From Bacteroidales bacterium (GTDB lineage Bacteria; Bacteroidota; Bacteroidia; Bacteroidales; UBA4181), in the NCBI GenBank assembly GCA_031287245.1, contig JAITTD010000115.1, forward strand, positions 1-13,507: 13,507 nt of DNA. Direction: 5' to 3'. The notes below the pieces were generated by a model. The model ran no database searches, was not told where the DNA came from, and saw nothing but the letters and a program-made list of their open reading frames with translations. Position 1 is the first letter of the stretch, and the number at the start of each line of letters is the position of its first letter. A program made the translations under genes and the position numbers. Shown here in pieces: positions 1-7,128 of this stretch.

Positions 1-171
1 CATATAGCCTTGGCGACTATCAATAAAGTGGATGTGCTGGCAAGTTGGAATTTTAAGCATATTGTCAATTTAAACAGAATCAAAGGTTACAATGCCGTCA
101 ATTTGAAAAACGGATATGCAACCATTGAAATCAGAAACCCCAAAGATTTAATGATATATGGAAACGATTAA
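1..171 (+). CDS. PIN-domain (VapC-like) toxin, C-terminal part
   Basis: The frame is open from the first base and ends at TAA 169-171, giving 56 residues of a protein whose start lies outside the window. The residues VDVLASWNFKHIVNLNRIKG match the C-terminal end of PIN-domain proteins: the Asp of VDVLASWN sits where PIN nucleases carry one of their metal-binding acidic residues, followed by the W-N-F-K-H-I-V-N stretch and a GY..IEIRNP ending. PIN toxins of type II toxin-antitoxin systems are Mg2+-dependent RNases acting in the cytoplasm; that activity is family knowledge, and the N-terminal acidic residues cannot be checked here. The gene overlaps the next small + strand gene by 14 bases, which implies translational coupling and supports a two-gene toxin-antitoxin unit with the toxin first. 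The RNA target is unknown. Confidence 0.72.
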   Translation, partial: HIALATINKVDVLASWNFKHIVNLNRIKGYNAVNLKNGYATIEIRNPKDLMIYGND

Positions 172-340
172 AAAAACAAAAGCATTCGATTGTGTCAAAA
201 TGAAAAATGACATTCAGGCAAAGATATATGCCGAAACAAAAGACATGAGTTTTGAAGTATATCGGGCTTATTTGGATAAGAAACTCCAAAACGATGGTTT
301 TTGGCGCCGGATAAACATGTGCGAAGCGGCTATACCATAA
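158..340 (+). CDS. Small antitoxin-like protein partnered with the PIN toxin
   Basis: A 60-residue protein starting at ATG 158, inside the end of the PIN gene. The N-terminus METIKKTKAFDCVKMKNDIQ, followed by an acidic-basic helical stretch with MSFEVYRAYLDKKLQ, resembles the small proteins found beside PIN-domain genes in Bacteroidota. No DNA-binding fold (ribbon-helix-helix, AbrB or Phd) can be claimed with certainty from the sequence. The role as antitoxin is inferred from size, overlap with the toxin gene and operon position; the usual order is antitoxin first, so this pair is reversed. The C-terminus (WRRINMCEAAIP) may be lineage-specific. A strong stem-loop 49 bases downstream probably ends the transcript. 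Confidence 0.62.
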   Translation: METIKKTKAFDCVKMKNDIQAKIYAETKDMSFEVYRAYLDKKLQNDGFWRRINMCEAAIP

Positions 341-388
341 AATCAGATTCCGGCAAGCGCATAAATACGGCTTTTCAAGATTTTAGCA

Positions 389-432
389 AAAAAGCGTGTA
401 AACCAACATTCAAAAAGGTTTACACGCTTTTT
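389..432. terminator. Perfect 16-bp stem-loop, probable bidirectional terminator
   Basis: Bases 389-404 and 417-432 are exact reverse complements (AAAAAGCGTGTAAACC and GGTTTACACGCTTTTT) around a 12-base loop. The right arm ends in a T run, and because of symmetry the left arm gives a T run on the other strand. It lies between the + strand toxin-antitoxin pair and the - strand oxidoreductase gene ending at 667, where a terminator working in both directions makes sense. It is the strongest intrinsic terminator in the window. Confidence 0.82.
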
Positions 433-477
433 GTCTTGAACATTCATTTTCACCCGGCGGTTTTTGTCCTGCAGTGT

Positions 478-641
478 TGCAGCAAGGTTTCCACCCTTGT
501 GTGAAAGGCTGCCGCAGGGGTGCAGCAAGGTTTCCACCCTTGTGTGAAAGCTTGCCGCAGGGGTGCAGGAGGGTTTCCCACTCAGTAGGAAGGCTGCCGC
601 AGGGGTGCGGGAGGGTTTCCCATTCAGTGGGAAAGTTGCCG
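478..641. repeat. Intergenic tandem repeat, about 3.8 copies of a 42-43 bp hairpin-forming unit
   Basis: Units lie at 478-520 (43 bp), 521-563 (43 bp), 564-605 (42 bp) and 606-641 (partial). Each begins TGCAGSANGG or a close variant and ends CTGCCGCAGGGG or similar. Units 1 and 2 are nearly identical; units 3 and 4 share a diverged centre (GGGTTTCCCAYTCAGTRGGAA). Each unit contains an inverted repeat: in unit 4 TTTCCCA and TGGGAAA flank five bases perfectly, and in units 1-2 TTTCCAC and TGTGAAA pair with mismatches. GCTGC and GCAGC also flank CGCAGGGGT, linking adjacent units. The two sub-types keep hairpin potential while changing arm sequence. The rest of the 341-666 gap, apart from the stem-loop at 389-432, shows nothing recognisable. 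Confidence 0.85.
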
Positions 642-666
642 TACTTCGCTATTGTCCAACTTTTTC

Positions 667-2010
667 TTATCCAAAAATACTCTCAACGCCGGGGATGGGG
701 TGAACATCGCTGAAATCAACCTTTCCCATGGCGGTAATATCCGGTCCCAGCACATCGTCGCTTGCCATGATTTCATCCCATGTGATTGATTTTCCGGAGT
801 AGGCTGAATTTCTGCCCATAATGGCAATCAAGGTGGAACGTCCCATATTGTAGGCGTCATTCAAAGGTTTGTTGGTGCGAATGGACGTCACCCAGTCAAT
901 ATGTTCCTGATCGTAATGGTCGGTGATCGTTTTTTGCCCCTTGTCATTCAACTTATACGGATATTCCCAAATGACATTCCCTTTGTGGTCCCAAATGGTG
1001 TTTTGGCAGTTGGTCTTGCCTTTCGTTCCAATCAGATATTCATCAATCCGGTCGGTGCATTTGTCGATATGCCGTGTGCCGCTGGCTATCACAGCGCCAT
1101 TGTCAAATTCGTAATGAATAGAGAAAATGTCATATTTGTTGCCTAATGAAGGTCGCACTTTTGCGCCGAATCCGTGGGCTTTCACCGGAACTTTATTGCC
1201 CATAAACCACGAAATCACGTCCAAATTGTGAATATGATGGTCTGTAATCACATCGCCGCCCATGAAAGGGTAGTTCAGCCAGTTGCGCAGAAGATATTCG
1301 GTATCCGTCCAGTCGGGTTTGCGGTTGTTGTACCACGTCCTGCCCGTCATCCAGTAGCAACTGCCTCCCAATATGTCGCCAATCGCTCCCGATGCCACTT
1401 GGCGGTAAGTAGCGCAGTAATCAAGCCCGTGACGGCGTTGCGTGCCGCATACCACCGAAAGATTCTTTTGTTCTGCCTGTTTGGCGGCTACCAAAAACCG
1501 GCGTACTCCCACAGGGTCAACGGCGCAAGGCTTTTCAATGAAAACGTGCTTTCCGGCATTGACAGCGGCTTCAAATGTGGCAGGATGGAAACGGGACGGA
1601 ATGGCTATGATGACTGCGTCAATATCGCTTGCCAACACCTTTTGATAGCCGTCAAATCCAAGATATGCCTGCTCAGGAGCGATGTTCTGATCGCGTTTAT
1701 TGAGCATTTCCCGGCAGGCTTCCAAACGGTCGGGCAGACAGTCGGCAATGGCAACGATGGACAAGCCTTTGCCCGCATTGAGCAAGTTCATGGCGGCTCC
1801 GCTTCCCCTGCCTCCGCAGCCAATCAGACCGAATCGCAAATCTTTGCCTTCGGGTGGTGCATCTAACAAAGGAGGAAGATGCAACTCTTCATCGGTCAAT
1901 AACTTCACCGCTTGCGAAGACGGAGATGAACAACTGTTCAGGATAGATGCGCCTCCTGCCAGCGATGTTGAGCCGAGAACGGCGGTCGATATAAAACTTC
2001 TTCTTTTCAT
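667..2010 (-). CDS. Exported Gfo/Idh/MocA-family oxidoreductase
   Basis: A 447-residue NAD(P)-dependent oxidoreductase. The N-terminus MKRRSFISTAVLGSTSLAGG carries a twin-arginine motif and a hydrophobic stretch, followed by LNSC with Cys27 as a possible lipobox, so it looks Tat-exported and perhaps lipid-anchored. The Rossmann region starts near residue 59 (RFGLIGCGGRGSGAAMNLL), EKP at 159-161 is the family hallmark, and GGDVITDHHIHNLDVISW near 251-268 matches the catalytic His/Asp segment of the C-terminal domain. Family members oxidise or reduce sugars and their derivatives; the substrate here is unknown. Tat export fits a protein that must fold around its cofactor before export. It lies 18 bases after the PmoA-ThuA gene on the same strand and is probably cotranscribed with it. 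Start ATG and stop TAA are clear. Confidence 0.9.
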   Translation of the reverse strand: MKRRSFISTAVLGSTSLAGGASILNSCSSPSSQAVKLLTDEELHLPPLLDAPPEGKDLRFGLIGCGGRGSGAAMNLLNAGKGLSIVAIADCLPDRLEACREMLNKRDQNIAPEQAYLGFDGYQKVLASDIDAVIIAIPSRFHPATFEAAVNAGKHVFIEKPCAVDPVGVRRFLVAAKQAEQKNLSVVCGTQRRHGLDYCATYRQVASGAIGDILGGSCYWMTGRTWYNNRKPDWTDTEYLLRNWLNYPFMGGDVITDHHIHNLDVISWFMGNKVPVKAHGFGAKVRPSLGNKYDIFSIHYEFDNGAVIASGTRHIDKCTDRIDEYLIGTKGKTNCQNTIWDHKGNVIWEYPYKLNDKGQKTITDHYDQEHIDWVTSIRTNKPLNDAYNMGRSTLIAIMGRNSAYSGKSITWDEIMASDDVLGPDITAMGKVDFSDVHPIPGVESIFG

Positions 2011-2028
2011 AGATATTAATTTAAATTT

Positions 2029-3660
2029 TTATTTATTGGTATTCAAACTTTTTGAAATCCACTGTGTGCCGCGTAATAAAAGGGTTTGCCAATGATCAGA
2101 TGACATAGCATGGATGTCGTGTCCCAACACGAGATAAAAACCTTGTCCTTTCCCGTAACGGGTTACCAAGGCTACCGGCTCTAATTTGTCCGGCTGATCT
2201 GCGTATTCTTTTGCTCGCGCTGCGCAAAGAATTTCCGCAGCCGCATCACATTCAAGGTCCACCCACAGTTCATCTTTTATTGTAAAGGGTTGCATCCCTT
2301 TTGTAATCGGATGTTCGGGATGGATGATTTGCACGTCAAAGTCGTGGATGGCGCCGTGATGGGTTTTGTCGCCCCATCTGCCTCCTGCTATCTGCAAATA
2401 TGCAGACCAGTCATAATGGGTGGCGCTGGCTGCGTGAATGCACACAAAACCGCCGCCTTTGCGGATAAAATCCTGCAATGCCTGTTTTGCCGCCGGATTC
2501 CATAATCCCGACTGTTCGGGAAAAGCATTCCAATTGCTCACAACCGCTTGATAAGCAGCCAACATTCGGGGATGAATGCTGTCCGGACGATGGGTGACGT
2601 CCACCGCAAATTGACCGTTGCGGGCATAAATCTGTTGTATGAAAGGGGTGGTAGCCTGCCAGTCGTGGTTGTTACTGCCTGACAAAATCAATATTTTAGG
2701 ACGTGCCGCTAATTTTTCTGCTTCTTTTGTCAGACGTTTCGCATCCCAGCGCCCTTTGTGAATGCAAACACGGTGCTGCAAGTTGAAACACTCGCCTTTT
2801 TTCAAGAAATAAGCACCGGACAGCAAGGTAGCAGGGCTGTAATAGAGAAAATCCTTGCCTTGAATCACATACCAATTGCCAAAACCGTGGTTTTTCGGCG
2901 AAGGAATGATGGCGATGCCGTATTCTTTGCCATCCAACACCCCGTTCATTTCTGCGGCGGGGCAATGGTACACGTCCATCACGTCCGCTCCATCGCGTTT
3001 TTTAAGTTCCGCTTTGCCGCCGAAAGACGTGAGTACATTTTTTAAATCATTTGAAAAACGAACAGAAAGTCCGGCATAACCGCCCCACGAAAAACCGTGT
3101 GGCTCACCCGGTACAGGAGTGCGGTCGAGTGTAATGTCCTGTTCCGCCGTAAATTCCTGAGCCCAGTCCAAGTAGTATGAGCCGTCTGCAACCGGAGCGG
3201 AAATCGTAATCGTCCGCTTTTCGCTCAACACAGGCGCTACCGTTATGCTTGGCTGATAGTCAAGCGTCATTGTTATCGTTGCGGAGCCGTCGTCGCGACA
3301 GTCGTGTTGCCAGTTTTTCACGACAGTAAGTCCATCAGATTCGCCTTTTTCATTTTCTTCCCAATAATTCACGCCGTTGATATACTTCCACGAGAACCAG
3401 TGCGCGAGGTGCCACGGATGGTCTGCCGGTTTGGGCATAGTCAGCGGGTTGCTGCCGACAACGCAGAGCGGATGAAAATAGGGTTTGCTTCCGCCGGCTG
3501 CGTTGAATTGCCAAATGGTTTGCCCGTCTTTGCGAAGGGCAATAGCCTCGTCCGATGTTGTCCAGTCATACGGACTATCGGCAGCATTGCAAATGCCATT
3601 AGACGGGATGTTCACGCCCAAAAGGAAGACAATACCTGCTATTTTTAAAATCACTTTCAA
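2029..3660 (-). CDS. Exported PmoA (DUF6807)-ThuA domain fusion protein
   Basis: A 543-residue protein with an N-terminal signal peptide (hydrophobic IAGIVFLLGVNIPSNGICNA). Residues about 30-310 match the PmoA/DUF6807 family: KPYFHPL at 59-65 and DHPWHLAHWFSW at 80-91 are characteristic. Residues about 321-540 match ThuA-like, glutamine-amidotransferase-fold domains: PKILILSGSNNHDW, KGGGFVCIHAAS near 401-412, and HPITKGMQPF near 450-459. ThuA was named for trehalose utilisation in rhizobia, where ThuA/ThuB act in oxidation to keto-sugars; activity of this fusion is not known. With the downstream Gfo/Idh oxidoreductase it suggests extracytoplasmic sugar oxidation or processing (inference). The frame has no ATG start: TTG at 3660-3658 is the best candidate, with GTG two codons later (3654) the alternative; an in-frame stop lies upstream at 3714-3712. 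Confidence 0.87.
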   Translation of the reverse strand: MKVILKIAGIVFLLGVNIPSNGICNAADSPYDWTTSDEAIALRKDGQTIWQFNAAGGSKPYFHPLCVVGSNPLTMPKPADHPWHLAHWFSWKYINGVNYWEENEKGESDGLTVVKNWQHDCRDDGSATITMTLDYQPSITVAPVLSEKRTITISAPVADGSYYLDWAQEFTAEQDITLDRTPVPGEPHGFSWGGYAGLSVRFSNDLKNVLTSFGGKAELKKRDGADVMDVYHCPAAEMNGVLDGKEYGIAIIPSPKNHGFGNWYVIQGKDFLYYSPATLLSGAYFLKKGECFNLQHRVCIHKGRWDAKRLTKEAEKLAARPKILILSGSNNHDWQATTPFIQQIYARNGQFAVDVTHRPDSIHPRMLAAYQAVVSNWNAFPEQSGLWNPAAKQALQDFIRKGGGFVCIHAASATHYDWSAYLQIAGGRWGDKTHHGAIHDFDVQIIHPEHPITKGMQPFTIKDELWVDLECDAAAEILCAARAKEYADQPDKLEPVALVTRYGKGQGFYLVLGHDIHAMSSDHWQTLLLRGTQWISKSLNTNK

Positions 3661-3674
3661 GACAATATTTTTGG

Positions 3675-3682
3675 CAAAGGTA
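3675..3682 (-). promoter_or_regulatory. Candidate Bacteroidota -7 promoter box for the PmoA-ThuA/oxidoreductase unit
   Basis: Read on the - strand, 3682-3675 is TACCTTTG, matching the Bacteroidota -7 consensus TAnnTTTG. No clear -33 TTTG is seen at the expected distance. Transcription would begin only about 8-10 bases before the TTG start at 3660, so the leader would be very short. Confidence 0.5.
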
Positions 3683-3740
3683 AAAAAGTTTTTGAAAATG
3701 AGGATTTTTTTTTAAATAACCATTTTCCCTGACTTTCTTT

Positions 3741-3757
3741 CTTGTCCTACAGACAAG
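3741..3757. other. Small inverted repeat in the divergent promoter region
   Basis: CTTGTC and GACAAG flank the five bases CTACA. The repeat sits centrally in the 259-base gap between the divergent PmoA-ThuA and M16 peptidase genes, so it could be an operator. It is short, and a chance occurrence is quite possible. Confidence 0.25.
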
Positions 3758-3881
3758 CGATGCTGCGGTGTGGCATTATGCTCTTGATATGCAAGACTTA
3801 ACGGTCTATCGGACATTATAACTACAGATTACCTCCCAAACTTTTTAATCTTTTTTAACAAAATAAATGACAAAAAAGTAC

Positions 3882-3889
3882 TACATTTG
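3882..3889 (+). promoter_or_regulatory. Candidate -7 promoter box for the M16 peptidase
   Basis: TACATTTG matches the Bacteroidota -7 consensus TAnnTTTG. It lies 30 bases before the ATG at 3920, leaving a leader of roughly 20-25 bases. The -33 region about 20 bases upstream is T/A-rich (TTTTTTAACA) but has no TTTG. Confidence 0.55.
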
Positions 3890-3919
3890 TAGCATTAAAA
3901 GAACATTATAATTTGGAAT

Positions 3920-6727
3920 ATGCAGTTAGTTAGTAAAATATGGCAAACCGTCTGTGTTTTGTTTGCCTTCACCCTCGCAGTTCATGCACAAAGTTTTGAC
4001 CTTCAAGCGCCTATTCCGGTGGATAGTGCCATCACTATCAAGCAATTGGATAACGGGTTGAAGTATTATCTGCGTTACAATGCGAAGCCCGAAAAGCGGG
4101 TGGAATTTCGGCTGGCTGTGAAAGCAGGCTCCATTTGCGAAACCGACAAACAGAAAGGGCTGGCGCACTTTGTGGAACACATGTGTTTCAACGGCACCAA
4201 GAACTTTAAGGAAAACGAACTCGTCAATATATTGGAGGAAATGGGCGTGAAATTTGGCAACGACCTGAATGCTTACACCAGTTTTGACGAAACGGTATAT
4301 AAATTGCAGGTTCCGTCCGACCGTGTCGACCTGATTGACAAGGCTTTCCAGATTATGGAAGATTGGGCGCATCAGGTCACCTTTGCGGACAAGGACATTG
4401 ACGAAGAGCGCGGTGTGATTGTGGAAGAGTGGCGATTGGGCTTGGGTGCAAGCGACAGGATGCTCAGGCAATACCTGCCCGTTATGTTTCACGGTTCGCG
4501 CTATGCGGAACGCTTGCCTATTGGCGACATGGAGATAGTGAAAAACGCACCATACGAGGAACTGCGCGGTTTTTACCGCGACTGGTATCGTCCCAACCTG
4601 ATGGCGTTGGCGATTGTGGGCGATATGCCTGTGAAAACGATGGAAGAAAAACTGATTCAGCATTTTGCAGGCTTGCAAAACCCAAAGAATGCACCTGAAA
4701 GAATCAAATATGATATTCCGGACAACAAGGAACCACTCATTGCCGTGGTGACGGACAAGGAAGCCACGCAAAACGTGGTGGAACTGTTCTACAAACATCC
4801 TGAAAAGATAGAGCGCACGGTGGGCGATTATCGCGAATTTATACTGCGTATGCTGTACAACAATATGCTCAACAAACGCTTTCAGGAACTGGCACAAGAG
4901 CCTGACGCTCCTTTCATGTACAGCGGAGTGTCTTATGAACATTTTTACGGTCCGACAGATGTGTACACCTCAGTGGCTGTAGCAAAAAACAACCAAATCA
5001 ACCAGTCGTACATTGCATTGCTGACCGAAAACGAGCGCGTGAAAAGACATGGCTTCACCCCAACGGAACTGGAACGCGAGAAAATAGAAGTGCTCACCCG
5101 ATACGAACAGATCGCCAAGGAGGCGAACAAAAACAATTCCGGCTCGCTGGTGGACGAATATATCCGCAATTTTCTCCATGAGGAACCTATTCCGGGACCT
5201 TTGACGGAAAACGCGCTTGCAAAACAGTTCGTACCCGACATTAGCTTGGAAGAAGTCAACCAGTTAGCGCAAAAGTGGATTCGCGATGAAAATGTATGCT
5301 TGATTGTGATGGCGCCCGAAAAGGACGATTTGAAAATACCGATGGATTTGGAATTGAGTATGTTGATGCCTGTCGTCAAACAGGGAGAAATCACTGCTTA
5401 TGTGGATCAGGTGCTCGACCAGCCGCTGGTAGCCAACGAACCGGCAGGAACCCGAGTATTTCGCCGCAAAGATGATCCCAAATTCGGCACTACCGAACTG
5501 ACTTTTATGAACGGCGCTAAAATTGTACTGAAATCAACTGATTTTCAGAACGACCAGATACTGTTTGCCGGATTCAGTCCGGGAGGAACCTCGGTTTATA
5601 CCAATGAAGATTATATGTCGGCAATGATGGCTTCGGGAATCGTGTCCCAGAGCGGATTAGGCGATTTCACGCAGGTCGCGCTCAGCAAGAAACTTGCCGG
5701 AAACACCGCCCAACTGTCGCCCTATATCAACAGTTTGTACGAAGGCGTCAGCGGTTCCGCCGCCCCGAAAGATTTGGAAACCATGCTGCAACTGAATTAC
5801 CTTTATTTCACCAATGCCCGCCGAGACGAGGACGCTTTCAAAGCGTATATCTCACGCATCAGAAATCAGGTGCAAAACCTGAAAGCCAACCCCATGTATG
5901 CCTACATGGACACCATTTATAAGATAGCCACCTGCTACGACCCGCGCACTATCGTCATTCCTTCCGAAAAACAGGTGGACCAAATCAATCTGAATCATGC
6001 CATTTACATTTTTCAAGACCGTTTTGCAGATGCAGGCGACTTCAAATTCACGATGGTTGGCAATTTCAAAGTGAAAGAGGTGATTCCGATACTCGAAAAA
6101 TACATCGGGGGATTGCCAGCCAAGGGACGTACCGAAACATGGCGGGATGTATCGCCCAAATTTCCGATCGGCATTGTCCGCTTTGAGGATGCACGCAATT
6201 CGGAAGAACAAAGTTATGTGCATATTTTCATGCAAAACGATTTCAAGTGGAATTACAAGGAATGTCTTGTTACCGGCATGTTGCGCGATATTCTGAATAT
6301 CAAACTGCGCGAATCCATGCGCGAAGACCAGGGAGGAGTATATGGCGTCCGCTTGGGCGTGGACGTTGAACAGTATCCAAAACCGAAATTTGCGCTCACT
6401 GTGCAATGGGGATGCGCACCTGAGAATACCGAAAAACTGATCTCCGCTGTATTTGACGAAATCAACAAAATAAAAACCGACGGACCCACGGCGACCGACC
6501 TGAACAAGGTAAAGGAAACACTCCTTCGCGGACGTGAAACCGCCCTGAGGGAAAACTCCTACTGGTTAGGCAGTTTGCAAAACGCAGCCCGCCAAAACGA
6601 CCCTTTGATGACCCTTGAGGAATACAAGAAACTGGTGCAGTCCATTTCTGCCAAGGACATTAAAAATATTGCCCGCAAGTATATCAACGAAAATAATTAT
6701 GTAGTCGGCAAATTATTGCCCAAATAA
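3920..6727 (+). CDS. Secreted M16-family (pitrilysin/insulinase-type) zinc metallopeptidase
   Basis: A 935-residue protein with a signal peptide (MQLVSKIWQTVCVLFAFTLA, cleavage probably after VHAQ), so it acts in the periplasm or at the envelope. The first M16 domain has the inverted zinc motif HxxEH at residues 83-87 (HFVEH, Glu86 being the catalytic base) and a downstream ERGVIVEE segment whose Glu169 is the likely third zinc ligand. A second M16 half follows from about residue 520 without its own HxxEH, and carries the GGVYGVRLG segment near residues 803-811, typical of the non-catalytic half that closes over substrate. Length near 930 fits the two-domain single-chain form. These enzymes degrade oligopeptides; the substrate here is unknown. 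It stands alone: no operon partner in the same direction within 100 bases, and its own upstream promoter box. Confidence 0.93.
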   Translation: MQLVSKIWQTVCVLFAFTLAVHAQSFDLQAPIPVDSAITIKQLDNGLKYYLRYNAKPEKRVEFRLAVKAGSICETDKQKGLAHFVEHMCFNGTKNFKENELVNILEEMGVKFGNDLNAYTSFDETVYKLQVPSDRVDLIDKAFQIMEDWAHQVTFADKDIDEERGVIVEEWRLGLGASDRMLRQYLPVMFHGSRYAERLPIGDMEIVKNAPYEELRGFYRDWYRPNLMALAIVGDMPVKTMEEKLIQHFAGLQNPKNAPERIKYDIPDNKEPLIAVVTDKEATQNVVELFYKHPEKIERTVGDYREFILRMLYNNMLNKRFQELAQEPDAPFMYSGVSYEHFYGPTDVYTSVAVAKNNQINQSYIALLTENERVKRHGFTPTELEREKIEVLTRYEQIAKEANKNNSGSLVDEYIRNFLHEEPIPGPLTENALAKQFVPDISLEEVNQLAQKWIRDENVCLIVMAPEKDDLKIPMDLELSMLMPVVKQGEITAYVDQVLDQPLVANEPAGTRVFRRKDDPKFGTTELTFMNGAKIVLKSTDFQNDQILFAGFSPGGTSVYTNEDYMSAMMASGIVSQSGLGDFTQVALSKKLAGNTAQLSPYINSLYEGVSGSAAPKDLETMLQLNYLYFTNARRDEDAFKAYISRIRNQVQNLKANPMYAYMDTIYKIATCYDPRTIVIPSEKQVDQINLNHAIYIFQDRFADAGDFKFTMVGNFKVKEVIPILEKYIGGLPAKGRTETWRDVSPKFPIGIVRFEDARNSEEQSYVHIFMQNDFKWNYKECLVTGMLRDILNIKLRESMREDQGGVYGVRLGVDVEQYPKPKFALTVQWGCAPENTEKLISAVFDEINKIKTDGPTATDLNKVKETLLRGRETALRENSYWLGSLQNAARQNDPLMTLEEYKKLVQSISAKDIKNIARKYINENNYVVGKLLPK

Positions 6728-6730
6728 ATA

Positions 6731-6765
6731 GACAGTTAGGAAGCAACTCATCCTAAAAGTCTGTC
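6731..6765 (+). terminator. Weak interrupted stem-loop after the M16 gene
   Basis: GACAG (6731-6735) pairs with CTGTC (6761-6765), and TTAGGA (6736-6741) pairs with TCCTAA (6751-6756), with a four-base bulge AAGT on the 3' side. It lies just after the M16 stop codon and before the promoter of the decarboxylase operon. There is no T run downstream on the + strand, so termination or a 3'-end stabilising role is only suggested. Confidence 0.4.
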
Positions 6766-6780
6766 AAAAATCATCAACAT

Positions 6781-6812
6781 TTTGGGCAGGCACAAAAAAA
6801 TAATTACTTTTG
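6781..6812 (+). promoter_or_regulatory. Promoter of the Na+-pump decarboxylase operon
   Basis: TTTG at 6781-6784 and TACTTTTG at 6805-6812 match the Bacteroidota -33 (TTTG) and -7 (TAnnTTTG) boxes, with a 20-base spacer, close to the usual 19-21. It is the best-formed promoter in the window. The start of transcription would fall near 6818-6820, about 20 bases before the OadG start codon. Confidence 0.68.
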
Positions 6813-6840
6813 TGCTGTTAAAAAATAAAAAATAGTACGA

Positions 6841-7080
6841 ATGACTGACTTTGAAACAGGAATGTTGTTATTTGCTGTGGGGTTTCCCACCGTATTTTTA
6901 ATGCTCTATTTGATCACTATCTTCGGAAAAGGATTGGTATTGTTTGTAAACAAATATATTTCGGGCGCAGAAACGAAACCGGCACAACCCATTTCTTCCG
7001 ACATGATTTCCGTGATTGTCAATGCCGTCAGCAAGGCGACGGGCGGGAAAGGGAAAGTGGTTAAAATTGAAAAAATATAG
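6841..7080 (+). CDS. oadG: Sodium-pump decarboxylase gamma subunit (OadG family)
   Basis: A 79-residue membrane protein. One transmembrane helix spans about residues 8-30 (MLLFAVGFPTVFLMLYLITI), followed by a short cytoplasmic part ending ATGGKGKVVKIEKI, the pattern of OadG-type gamma subunits. In characterised pumps gamma anchors the soluble alpha subunit to the membrane-embedded beta subunit and stabilises the complex. The enterobacterial gamma subunit has a C-terminal His-rich zinc site; no His is present here, so this is the shorter, His-less form. It is the first gene of the operon, 48 bases before the alpha subunit, with a good promoter upstream. Identification rests on size, topology and neighbours as well as the sequence pattern. 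Confidence 0.82.
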   Translation: MTDFETGMLLFAVGFPTVFLMLYLITIFGKGLVLFVNKYISGAETKPAQPISSDMISVIVNAVSKATGGKGKVVKIEKI

Positions 7081-7128
7081 AAACCTTGAACGACCGTGTG
7101 ATACACAGGACGTAAATATCAATAAATA

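Noticed and set aside
478..641. CRISPR array
   Set aside because: The units are directly adjacent with no unique spacers, and no cas genes are present.
474..713. A + strand open frame of 79 codons through the 42-43 bp repeats
   Set aside because: It is made of repeat sequence, overlaps the end of the oxidoreductase gene, and the unit length varies (42 and 43), so the frame is not maintained by design.
1174..1866. A + strand open frame of 230 codons antisense to the oxidoreductase
   Set aside because: The - strand gene shows clear family motifs (GxGxxG-like region, EKP). The + frame has none and is a shadow.
3926..4942. A long - strand open frame (338 codons) antisense to the M16 peptidase
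   Set aside because: The + strand product has a complete M16 domain with its zinc motif; the antisense product is rich in His and Phe, as expected of a shadow frame, with no recognisable domain.
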